A DNA stretch of 64,000 nt from Enterovibrio gelatinilyticus (GTDB taxonomy: Bacteria; Pseudomonadota; Gammaproteobacteria; Enterobacterales; Vibrionaceae), in the NCBI RefSeq assembly GCF_028683095.1, contig NZ_JAJUBC010000007.1, forward strand, positions 124,001 through 188,000, written 5' to 3'. The translations under genes were made by a program, and so were the position numbers. The notes beneath the pieces were generated by a model, which worked only from the letters and a program-made list of their open reading frames with translations, ran no database searches and was not told the DNA's origin. Position 1 is the first letter of the stretch; each line of letters starts with the position of its first letter. Below, in pieces: positions 35,103 through 42,501 of this stretch.

Positions 35103-35189
35103 TGTACGTTCCCTCGTTACAATCTGTTTAATCGCTATTTGGAAGAAGATAGCAAATTGTCGATTGATTTAGGCTGGTTGCATTTAGGC

Positions 35190-36065
35190 CTAAATATCGT
35201 GCTGCTTGGCTGCCGTTAGCGTGTTTTTGATCAAGCAGGCGATGGTCATTGGGCCAACCCCACCTGGCACAGGTGTTATTGCACGGCATTTATCTGCAAC
35301 ATCAGCGAAATTGACATCACCGACCAGCTTTCGCTTACCGTCGACTTCAGTGGCGTTTATGCCAACATCAATCACCACTGCGCCCGGTTTCACCCAGCTC
35401 TTATCAACGAGTTCAGCCACGCCAACCGCAGCCACCAAAATATCGGCCTGTCGGCAGAGCGCGGCAGCATCAATCGTTTTAGAGTGAACAATACTGACGG
35501 TGCAGTTGGCTTGAAGTAATAGGTTAGCCATTGGCTTCCCAACGATGTTAGAACGCCCAATCACAACAGCGTGTTTTCCTGTTAGGTCGCCCATTTCTCG
35601 TTTAAGCATCTCCATACAGCCTAGAGGCGTGCAGGGAACGAGTTTGGCTTGCCCAGATGATAGAAGCCCCACGTTGACGGGATGAAACCCATCAACGTCT
35701 TTTGTCGGGTCGATAAGATTAATGATGCGTTCTTCAGAAAGATGCTTGGGCAAGGGGAGTTGCACCAGAATACCGTGAATGTCTTCACGTTCGTTTAGCT
35801 CCACGACCACATCATCGAGCGTTTGTTGTGAACACGATGCATCAAGACGTTTTACCAACGAAAACAACCCCGCTTTTTCTGCGCATCTGATTTTGTTACG
35901 AACATAAATGGTGCTGGCAGGGTCTTCGCCTACTAATACCACGGCAAGCCCAGGTTGCGGGTAGCCTTCTTGCATCCGTTCTTGTACTTCCTGCGTCATT
36001 TCTTCAAGCAATAAATCAGACAGTTTCCGACCATCGATAACCTTTACTGGCGACTCTTCTTGCAT
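35190..36065 (-). CDS. folD: Bifunctional methylenetetrahydrofolate dehydrogenase/cyclohydrolase
   Basis: 291 residues. Signature segments are present: [14 protein letters not shown] with the catalytic lysine region, [26 protein letters not shown], the NADP-binding [28 protein letters not shown], and [14 protein letters not shown]. It converts 5,10-methylene-THF to 10-formyl-THF. Inside this operon it would process the methylene-THF made by the sarcosine oxidase complex, so this is probably a second, pathway-dedicated folD copy. Confidence 0.93.
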   Translation of the reverse strand: MQEESPVKVIDGRKLSDLLLEEMTQEVQERMQEGYPQPGLAVVLVGEDPASTIYVRNKIRCAEKAGLFSLVKRLDASCSQQTLDDVVVELNEREDIHGILVQLPLPKHLSEERIINLIDPTKDVDGFHPVNVGLLSSGQAKLVPCTPLGCMEMLKREMGDLTGKHAVVIGRSNIVGKPMANLLLQANCTVSIVHSKTIDAAALCRQADILVAAVGVAELVDKSWVKPGAVVIDVGINATEVDGKRKLVGDVNFADVADKCRAITPVPGGVGPMTIACLIKNTLTAAKQHDI

Positions 36066-36080
36066 GGTTACCTCTGTCGA

Positions 36081-36941
36081 TTATTGGAATACAACGGTTT
36101 TATTTCCGTACATAAAGACGCGGTGTTCTAAATGAAGTCGAACCGCTTGTGCGAGGGCGATGGTTTCAGTATCGCGCCCAACGGCAACCAGCCTGTCAGA
36201 TGAATAGGTGTGACCAACGGGTTGAACACTCTGTTGAATAATCGGTCCTTCATCGAGATCTGACGTGACATAGTGCGCCGTCGCTCCAATCAATTTCACG
36301 CCGCGAGCATGTGCTTGGTGATAGGGCTTCGCACCCTTAAAGCTTGGCAGAAAAGAGTGGTGAATGTTGATAGCTTTTCCATGCAGCTTCTTACACAGAT
36401 CATCAGACAGGATCTGCATGTAGCGAGCGAGCACGACCAACTCGGTTTGTGTCTCTGCCATCACGTCCAGCAGCGCTGCTTCTTGGCGCGGTTTATTTTC
36501 AGGGGTCATGGGCAACCAAATGAAGCGAATACCTGCACGTTCCACCATAGGTCTCAGGTCTTTATGGTTGGACACCACAGCAGTGATTTCCATTGGCAAT
36601 TCGCCATTTTCGTGGCGGTACAACAGATCTTTGAGGCAATGGTCGAATTTACTGACCATGATCAACACACGCGTAGGGGCGTCGGCATCAAAGAACTGCC
36701 AATCCATGTTGAAACGACTGACTTGTGCTTCAAAGCCTTCCTTGATGGTCTCCAAATCCACATCCGGAGACTCAATGCGGCAGACGGCACGCATAAAAAA
36801 GTTTTGGTTTTCTTCATCATCAAACTGATGCAACTCAGAAATGTAGCAACTCAAACCTGCCAGATAGGAAGTGACGGCGGCAAGAATGCCACTTGATGCA
36901 TCGCACGTTGCTTTGAGAATAAATTCCTTTGAGTCTGGCAT
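36081..36941 (-). CDS. purU: Formyltetrahydrofolate deformylase
   Basis: 286 residues. An N-terminal ACT domain (about 5-80) is followed by a formyltransferase fold with catalytic Asn-His-Asp set visible in INIHHSFLPSF and SDLDEGPIIQQ. PurU hydrolyses 10-formyl-THF to formate and THF. As the first gene of the minus-strand operon before folD and soxBDAG it would drain one-carbon units and regenerate folate during amine demethylation. Confidence 0.93.
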   Translation of the reverse strand: MPDSKEFILKATCDASSGILAAVTSYLAGLSCYISELHQFDDEENQNFFMRAVCRIESPDVDLETIKEGFEAQVSRFNMDWQFFDADAPTRVLIMVSKFDHCLKDLLYRHENGELPMEITAVVSNHKDLRPMVERAGIRFIWLPMTPENKPRQEAALLDVMAETQTELVVLARYMQILSDDLCKKLHGKAINIHHSFLPSFKGAKPYHQAHARGVKLIGATAHYVTSDLDEGPIIQQSVQPVGHTYSSDRLVAVGRDTETIALAQAVRLHLEHRVFMYGNKTVVFQ

Positions 36942-36981
36942 GTTTCGTCCTGTTTGATTGCTCTCGATATGTTCATCTTAA

Positions 36982-36997
36982 TATGTGAAATTACATA
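36982..36997. promoter_or_regulatory. Putative IclR-type operator
   Basis: TATGTGAAATTACATA is a near-perfect palindrome in the 140-bp divergent region between purU and the iclR-type gene, the expected place for the regulator to act on both. Outer TTGATTG/CAATCAA arms (about 36953 and 37004) add further symmetry. Confidence 0.45.
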
Positions 36998-37082
36998 AAA
37001 TTAACAATCAAGATGGACATTGGAGCGAAAGAACCACATATTTTATTCAAATATGAAAATTCCATTTACAGATGAGAAAAAC

Positions 37083-37838
37083 ATGAGCAAGGCAGACTAC
37101 CAAGTTCAATCGCTCGCGAGAGGGCTGGAAATTATCGAAATGTATGATGCGGAACATCGAATACTCAGCACCCATGACTTTGCTGAGAGACTGGGTGTTA
37201 GCCAATCATCGATATACCGTATTGTCCAAACTTTGATTGATAAGAACTACCTGAGAAAAGTAGCAAGAAATGCGTATACCATCGGCCCTCAAGTGGTGTC
37301 TCGTGGTTTTTCGTATCTTGCAGGGCAAAATTTGGTCGATGTTGCTGCTCCGCACTTACAACGGCTAAGGGATGAAACCAGTATATCTTGTCATTTGTCG
37401 GTGAGGGACGGTTTAGAAACCCTGTATATCTATCGTGCCCAAGCCTCGCAAAGGTTGTCTGTGAATATTCCACTTGGGACAAGGCTTCCGTGCCATACCA
37501 ATGCGATGGGACGCATCTTGCTGCAACAACTCAGCGACATTGAATTGAGCGCGGTCTACCAAACCATTCAGCTTGATATGTACGCAAGGCCTAATCCTCA
37601 AACGCTGCCAGAACTCAAACACCTTATTACGACAGAAAAGAAACAAGGCTTCGCATTCTCACGCTCTGACAATGCAACGGCCATTGCTGTACCCATTACT
37701 GATTATCTCGGAAAAATCATCGCCGCTATCAACATATCGGGCGCAGAACAAATCATGGATAAGCAGCATCAATTTGAGGCTGCCAAAACGAGCCTGTTGA
37801 ACACTGCCAAAGCGATTTCCTGCGAGGCAGCAGGATAA
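37083..37838 (+). CDS. IclR family transcriptional regulator of the sarcosine oxidase operon
   Basis: 251 residues from the ATG at 37083. Winged helix-turn-helix at about 8-65 (SLARGLEIIEMYDAEHRILSTHDFAERLGVSQSSIYRIVQTLIDKNYL), then the IclR effector domain (PLGTRLPCHTNAMGRILLQQL, GFAFSRSDNATAIAVPITD). The frame is open to a TTG at 37020 and an ATG at 37053, but alignment with the family favours 37083; ribosome sites are weak for all. Divergence from purU implies local control of the amine catabolic operon. Confidence 0.85.
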   Translation: MSKADYQVQSLARGLEIIEMYDAEHRILSTHDFAERLGVSQSSIYRIVQTLIDKNYLRKVARNAYTIGPQVVSRGFSYLAGQNLVDVAAPHLQRLRDETSISCHLSVRDGLETLYIYRAQASQRLSVNIPLGTRLPCHTNAMGRILLQQLSDIELSAVYQTIQLDMYARPNPQTLPELKHLITTEKKQGFAFSRSDNATAIAVPITDYLGKIIAAINISGAEQIMDKQHQFEAAKTSLLNTAKAISCEAAG

Positions 37839-37926
37839 ATGGAGATTGATTTGAACGTGTTATTTCGCAGAATAGATAACAAGTGTTTGGATTTGATTTA
37901 TTTTGCAGAGGAAGGGAAGAGGATAG

Positions 37927-38364
37927 ATGGGAACTGCAAATTTGAAAGCTCTCGTGGTAATGATGCTAGTGACTCTATCTTCTGGGTGTTCGGTTCCTAA
38001 TCAAACATTGAGTGTAGAAACAATGGCAGCTCGAAATAGCCTTAAAGACTATGGTTTGGTTTCCTGCCTCATTGCGATTGAACCAAATAGTTTATTAGCA
38101 ACCGATCTAGGGCACTCAAAGCGCTCACTGTCTTTTATGGGAAGGGGGAAATATAAGTTAACTCAAGATGAAAACACATTCGAGATCATACATGATCCGT
38201 ATTCTGAAACTGTTGTTTTCATGGTCAAAGCTGCGGAAAAATCAGTGGGCTATATGAAGAGTGGTGCAACCGCCAAAAGCCTTGGATGCTTCAAAGTGTA
38301 TCACTCTAACGTTTTTAATGAGTTCGTTGCAGGGCAGGATGAGTACATTGTTCCGTTAAGGTAA
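37927..38364 (+). CDS. Small lipoprotein, possibly Tai4-like type VI immunity protein
   Basis: 145 residues. Lipobox LSSGC (Cys21) after a hydrophobic signal. The body has a KDYGLVSCLI segment and ends GCFKVYHSNVFNEFVAGQDEY, loosely like Tai4-family amidase immunity proteins. No effector gene is adjacent, so this is only a suggestion; a plain unknown lipoprotein is the safe call. AGGAAGAGGATAG upstream supports the start. Confidence 0.6.
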   Translation: MGTANLKALVVMMLVTLSSGCSVPNQTLSVETMAARNSLKDYGLVSCLIAIEPNSLLATDLGHSKRSLSFMGRGKYKLTQDENTFEIIHDPYSETVVFMVKAAEKSVGYMKSGATAKSLGCFKVYHSNVFNEFVAGQDEYIVPLR

Positions 38365-38808
38365 TAAAGTATTAAACAAACAAATATCGCAGCTTAACGA
38401 CCTATTTTGGAAGCGTGAAAACTGGGATTAATCGCGGTATTCGCTAGCGTTTCTATAGATGTATAACAGCTAATTATCGAAAAAAGCTAAAGTAGCTAGA
38501 GACACAAAGAACCGTTCATCCAATCGTGATGATAGCGGGTGTGCATTCGTTGCTCATGTTCATTGCGGAATCTGTAAATTACGAAAAGTCATATATAGAA
38601 AGGCTTAAGGTTGTCTACCGAGTCGGTGGCTATTCAGATGAAGCTTCGAAGATAAGGGAAAATAGACGAATTTGTATTTAGAGTGGGGAAGATGCCGCTT
38701 CGAGAAAAGCTAGCTTCTTCCCCAACAATCATCACAATTTAAATCTTGCGAGCAAATCAGCTAGGGTGCGCATTGTGATAGATAACACCCGTCAGATTAC
38801 AAGTTCAC
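38365..38808. other. Gene-free stretch between a lipoprotein and a beta-helix protein
   Basis: About 440 bp. No open frame with a ribosome site is seen. GGGGAAGA at 38685-38692 pairs with TCTTCCCC at 38716-38723, an imperfect hairpin that may end the convergent minus-strand beta-helix gene. Nothing else is recognised. Confidence 0.45.
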
Positions 38809-40575
38809 TTAGTTAAAATTGTCTGCAGGATCTGGCAGTTCTACCGAGCCGATATCCACTGCGATACCCACAATACGAGGATGTCCACGCTGATCTGTTA
38901 TTGGATTACTACCAGATCCTCCAACACCATGATCAACTAACGGGCTACCTGGGATTGGCATATGAGTGGGAATAGGACCGCTACCGTTGTAACTGAGAGG
39001 GGCTAACTGCGAAGGGCCAACCAAGGTAGCATTGCACGTTCCATCGTCAATGTGTACACCGCCGGTGAGCGTGACATTACTACTGCCATCTAAATCGCAA
39101 TGACCTCCAGCTAAGACCGTATTTCTTAAAACACTACCCGAGGAATTAAACGAAAATAGAGAACCGCCATCGTTCTCGGCAAAGGTACTGTTGTCTATTT
39201 TTACTGCAGAGCTGTTATTCGCATAAAACGCCCCGCCTCCAATGCCAGAGTGATTTCCTGAGAGCGTACTATTGCTTAATTCAACAATGCTCATGTCAGA
39301 TTTGATCGCGCCACCATGGATATCTGCACTGTTAGTAGATAGCGTACTGTCACTGACTACGATGTGTGCATTATATTTGGCGACGATTGCCCCGCCAATA
39401 TTGGCACTATTTTCCGATAAGAAACTTCTGGTTAGTTTGATTACGCTGGGGAACACTGAGCTCCCCCAAGCACTCATCGCACCCCCAGTAGAGGATTGAT
39501 TACCTGATGCCATGATCGTATTCAAATTCACCGTACCGGAATAAAAGAAAAAAGCGCCACCTTCAACACCGGCATGGTTGTTTGAAAAAGAGCTATTAAT
39601 AGCATCGAAAACAACATTACCCTCGGCGTAAACAGCCGCAGCATAAACCCAGGCATGGTTATTTGAGAATTCACTTCGAGCAACGCTTAGTGACGTAAAT
39701 TGTGATGACCCAGCCTGAATGCGAATGGCACCTCCAGTGTGAGCAGTGTTCCCTTCAAAGACACTGTCGATCACACTTGCCTCAACGCCAGGACCAGCAA
39801 AAATAGCGCCACCATAACCAACAGTTGAGTTGCTTGAAAAACGGCTGTTGCGGATGTTTATGCCGGTTGGTGATGACCAACCAAAGGCGGCAATAGCGCC
39901 TCCAAAAGCAGAGCTTACCGTGGATGCACTGTTGCCCGAAAAGGTGCAATCAACAATTTCTAGTTGAGCGCCTTGATGGGCATATATGCCACCACCATAG
40001 TGAGCTGTGTTGTTTGATACTAGGCAATTTGACAAGTGGACAAAGGAAGATGACTCTGCATGAATTGCCCCTCCATCCCCGTCGGCAAAATTGTTTAAGA
40101 GTTTACTGTCAGTTACTGTGACAATTGCACCAGACAGGGCGGCTATCGCTCCTCCGCTTGACCCGTAATTACTGGCAGTAGTGCCAAATCCGTGAATCAA
40201 TTCTAGATTCGATATTTTAAGTGTGACTCCTTCAACAACAAAAATTGAATAGGTGTCATCCCCGCTGACAGTAATCGTATTATTGCCTGTAGGGCCGGTG
40301 ATGGTCAGCTCATCCGTGATTGTTGGTAAGTCTGCGCTTAACAGTATTGTGCTGTTAGACAAATTACTGGCAAAGAGAATTTCGTCGCCTCCATTGCTTC
40401 CAGGTGTACAGCCACCAGAAGTACCGCCAGTGTTCGCTGCGATAATAGCATCTGCCAAACTGCATAAAGTGCTTCCACTGCCTCCATTCGTTGAATTGAC
40501 AACGATGATGGCAGCCTGAACGTTTAATGACATTATTGCGGTGAAAAATAAGATTACTTTCAAAAGTCTGTGCAT
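38809..40575 (-). CDS. Secreted right-handed beta-helix protein with choice-of-anchor-Q-type end
   Basis: 588 residues. Signal peptide (cleavage near VQAA, about residue 22) then a CSLADAIIAANTG motif (the CSLREAI-like entry of polymorphic outer-membrane/beta-helix proteins), then about 15 turns with GGAI/GGGI-x-A and S-x-F/L-S-x-N repeats. The C-terminus (SPLVDHGVGGSG, DQRGHPRIVGIAVDIGSVEL) is the typical choice-of-anchor-Q closing motif. It is probably a cell-surface or secreted adhesin- or lyase-like protein; no catalytic site is apparent. It lies just outside the tRNA-Val cluster. Confidence 0.85.
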   Translation of the reverse strand: MHRLLKVILFFTAIMSLNVQAAIIVVNSTNGGSGSTLCSLADAIIAANTGGTSGGCTPGSNGGDEILFASNLSNSTILLSADLPTITDELTITGPTGNNTITVSGDDTYSIFVVEGVTLKISNLELIHGFGTTASNYGSSGGAIAALSGAIVTVTDSKLLNNFADGDGGAIHAESSSFVHLSNCLVSNNTAHYGGGIYAHQGAQLEIVDCTFSGNSASTVSSAFGGAIAAFGWSSPTGINIRNSRFSSNSTVGYGGAIFAGPGVEASVIDSVFEGNTAHTGGAIRIQAGSSQFTSLSVARSEFSNNHAWVYAAAVYAEGNVVFDAINSSFSNNHAGVEGGAFFFYSGTVNLNTIMASGNQSSTGGAMSAWGSSVFPSVIKLTRSFLSENSANIGGAIVAKYNAHIVVSDSTLSTNSADIHGGAIKSDMSIVELSNSTLSGNHSGIGGGAFYANNSSAVKIDNSTFAENDGGSLFSFNSSGSVLRNTVLAGGHCDLDGSSNVTLTGGVHIDDGTCNATLVGPSQLAPLSYNGSGPIPTHMPIPGSPLVDHGVGGSGSNPITDQRGHPRIVGIAVDIGSVELPDPADNFN

Positions 40576-40993
40576 AACTTCATCTCCAGTGGGTGTGAAA
40601 CAAGGAAGCTAACTTCCCGATGCCCAGTGATTAGAAACCTGAATGAGTTTGAATTGGGACTTCTCTCCAAGTTGGTTTGGTTTGAATCATGATGTTTGCT
40701 TTGTGATTGCCGGGAGATTAATTGTCCTGGCGAATGTTATTAAACCAAATGAAGTCACTCATAGGAGGGCAGACTGATGATCAATTGTGGCGAAAAAAGG
40801 GCAATGATGTATGAACGGGCTTGTTGCAAAAAGTCCGTAGTGACCCAAATGTTCATATCGCCTTAGCGGATGGGTAGTCAATGGCCAACAACGAATTCAA
40901 ATGGAAACGTAGATTCTTTTGATGGCACCAAAGTGGTCCCAAACAGATTGTTGAAGTGAGATTTCGTCGGATTAGCGAAGTTAGTGAACAAAC
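40576..40993. other. Intergenic region with an IS6-like remnant
   Basis: About 420 bp between the beta-helix gene and the tRNA terminator. Apart from the IS6-like left-end fragment at 40817-40920 nothing is recognised. Confidence 0.5.
40817..40920 (+). mobile_element. Left-end remnant of an IS6/IS26-family insertion sequence
   Basis: GGGCTTGTTGCAAAAAGTCC resembles the IS26 left end (GGCACTGTTGCAAATAGTC), and an ATG lies 64 bp in, as in IS26, with MANNEFKWK similar to the family start. The frame breaks after about 13 codons and no other part of the element is present. Confidence 0.6.
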
Positions 40994-41025
40994 AAAAAAA
41001 GCCTGCTCGAAAGCAGGCTTTTTTT
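40994..41025 (-). terminator. Terminator of the tRNA-Val cluster
   Basis: AAAAAAAGCCTGCT pairs with AGCAGGCTTTTTTT around CGAA. It is 15 bp past the 3' end of the last tRNA on the minus strand. Confidence 0.9.
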
Positions 41026-41039
41026 GTTTCTTACGAAAG

Positions 41040-41115
41040 TGGTGGGCGATACCGGGCTCGAACCAGTGACCCCCTCCTTGTAAGGGAGGTGCTCTCCCAA
41101 CTGAGCTAATCGCCC
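41040..41115 (-). tRNA. tRNA-Val (anticodon TAC)
   Basis: 76 nt including encoded CCA. The acceptor stem GGGCGAT/ATCGCCC closes, the D arm contains AGCTCAGTTGGGAGAGC, the anticodon loop is CTTACAA (anticodon TAC) on a CTCCC/GGGAG-type stem, and the T arm reads TTCGAGC. Confidence 0.95.
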
Positions 41116-41164
41116 GAATAATCGCGATTGGGATTCTCTAAAAGAGAGTGCGATTATTGGAATT

Positions 41165-41241
41165 TGGTGGGTCTAGGCAGACTCGAACTGCCGACCCCTG
41201 CCATGTCAAGGCAGTACTCTAACCAACTGAGCTATAGACCC
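41165..41241 (-). tRNA. tRNA-Val (anticodon GAC)
   Basis: 77 nt with CCA. Acceptor GGGTCTA/TAGACCC, loop TTGACAT between CTGCC and GGCAG (anticodon GAC), T arm GTTCGAGTC. Confidence 0.95.
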
Positions 41242-41273
41242 AAATTCTGATTCCATCCTGGTTAGGGAAGGAA

Positions 41274-41350
41274 TGGTGCGTCCGGGCAGACTCGAACTGC
41301 CGACCCCTGCCATGTCAAGGCAGTACTCTAACCAACTGAGCTACGGACGC
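41274..41350 (-). tRNA. tRNA-Val (anticodon GAC), second copy
   Basis: 77 nt with CCA. Acceptor GCGTCCG/CGGACGC; the rest is nearly identical to the neighbouring copy, anticodon GAC. Confidence 0.95.
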
Positions 41351-41372
41351 ATTACATGTTTCTAGGAAAGCT

Positions 41373-41418
41373 TGGTGCGTCTAGGCAGACTCGAACTGCC
41401 GACCCCTGCCATGTCAAG
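41373..41418 (-). pseudogene. 3' half of a tRNA-Val(GAC), probable island attachment site
   Basis: CCA end, 3' acceptor strand, complete T arm, variable loop, 3' anticodon stem and the anticodon loop are identical to the neighbours, but homology stops at CTTGAC in the anticodon loop; the 5' half is replaced by unrelated AT-rich sequence. This is what an integration event at the tRNA leaves on one side. Confidence 0.8.
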
Positions 41419-41960
41419 ACATAAGAACTCAATGGACCTATCTAATTCGGAAATGCGAGATCTGATTTTATAATTATTAAATACAATTAGTTAAGTGTTG
41501 TCTGTTGAGTTGTTATAGCTACAAAATACATCCACTATCCACCATGAAATTTCATATGGGCCCAATTTGGGCCCAAAAAATACCAGATATTGAAAGTGTC
41601 AAAAATGACCCCTTTTTTATGATTAAATCTGAAATTGATGGGTTACCGTTAAGAAAAAAATGTACAGAGAAATTGCTTCGCAACTAATCGCACAGCATGA
41701 AACTTGCGCGAACAAGATAAAAAGATGATCTGGCGCGTAATTAGAAGTAAAGCCCACACCTAAACTGATACCGGAAAGCACACGCGATAGTCCAATCAAT
41801 AAAGCTCGCATCATAAGCTTAAAAACTGCGAGACAGTATCGATACAGCGTAACGTAGAAATCCAAGCGTGTGCCGAGCTGAAGAGCAATACTGATGTCCC
41901 AACATCAAATACTCTTCGGTTGGTACATTACCGTATTCTCAATGTTAAAGGCAGTTTTCA
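41419..41960. other. Left edge of the putative genomic island, no clear gene
   Basis: About 540 bp, more AT-rich than the chromosome to its left. A 60-codon plus-strand frame (41505-41687) and an 80-codon minus-strand frame lack recognisable families. A perfect palindrome GGGCCCAATTTGGGCCC-like sequence sits near 41558. No integrase is seen. Confidence 0.5.
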
Positions 41961-42458
41961 GTGAGCAAGATTGCGTCATATATGAATGGTAACGAGCCAG
42001 ATGTGTTCGGGCGCTTTATCTCTGAAATCCATAACTACAACCACTTTTGGTTAGAACATGACCACAAGTTTATTCAAGTGCTATTTCCCATCGATTATGG
42101 CCACAAGTTCAACAAACACGCTCTGCTTGTAGAGCAAGTTGATATCGACGCATTTAACGCATCTGATGAATTGCGAAACGTTCATCTACGCTCGCTCGAT
42201 TTGATGTTGGACTACTACGGTTTGGAACGTCGAGGCGAAGACATTGTTGTCAGGGATGAGCTTATCCCAAAAAGCCACGACTGGCTTAAGCCCAAGAATC
42301 ATAACCAACTAAGAATTACACGCATCATTCGCAGTCTCTTCCTGCTTGGTAACAAGGTTGTGGCCCAGAATCTCCAACGGGTTTTTATTCGAGAAGCCAA
42401 GAGGATCGGAACGGTGAGTGATGACACGCTGGTGCACTGGGAAAATGCGACTGCATAA
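41961..42458 (+). CDS. Opioid growth factor receptor-related (OGFr) domain protein
   Basis: 165 residues. The segment HFWLEHDHKFIQVLFPIDYGHKFNKHALLVEQVDIDAF, then LRSLDLMLDYYGLE, is the OGFr conserved domain, in which D-H-x-x-I-Q-x-L-F-P is the hallmark. The bacterial role is unknown; several bacterial copies sit in accessory regions. The start used is GTG at 41961 with AAAGG upstream; the ATG at 41982 is an alternative. It is followed after 43 bp by the ADP-ribosylglycohydrolase gene, probably the same transcript. Confidence 0.78.
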   Translation: MSKIASYMNGNEPDVFGRFISEIHNYNHFWLEHDHKFIQVLFPIDYGHKFNKHALLVEQVDIDAFNASDELRNVHLRSLDLMLDYYGLERRGEDIVVRDELIPKSHDWLKPKNHNQLRITRIIRSLFLLGNKVVAQNLQRVFIREAKRIGTVSDDTLVHWENATA

Positions 42459-42501
42459 GTGATGAGTGCTCGGCTTAACCTATTTGTGTTGGATGTAAAA
42501 C

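Noticed and set aside
41419-41960. An integrase gene at the tRNA junction
   Set aside because: The short frames here show no tyrosine recombinase R-H-R-Y motifs; the integrase is likely at the other end of the island, outside the window.
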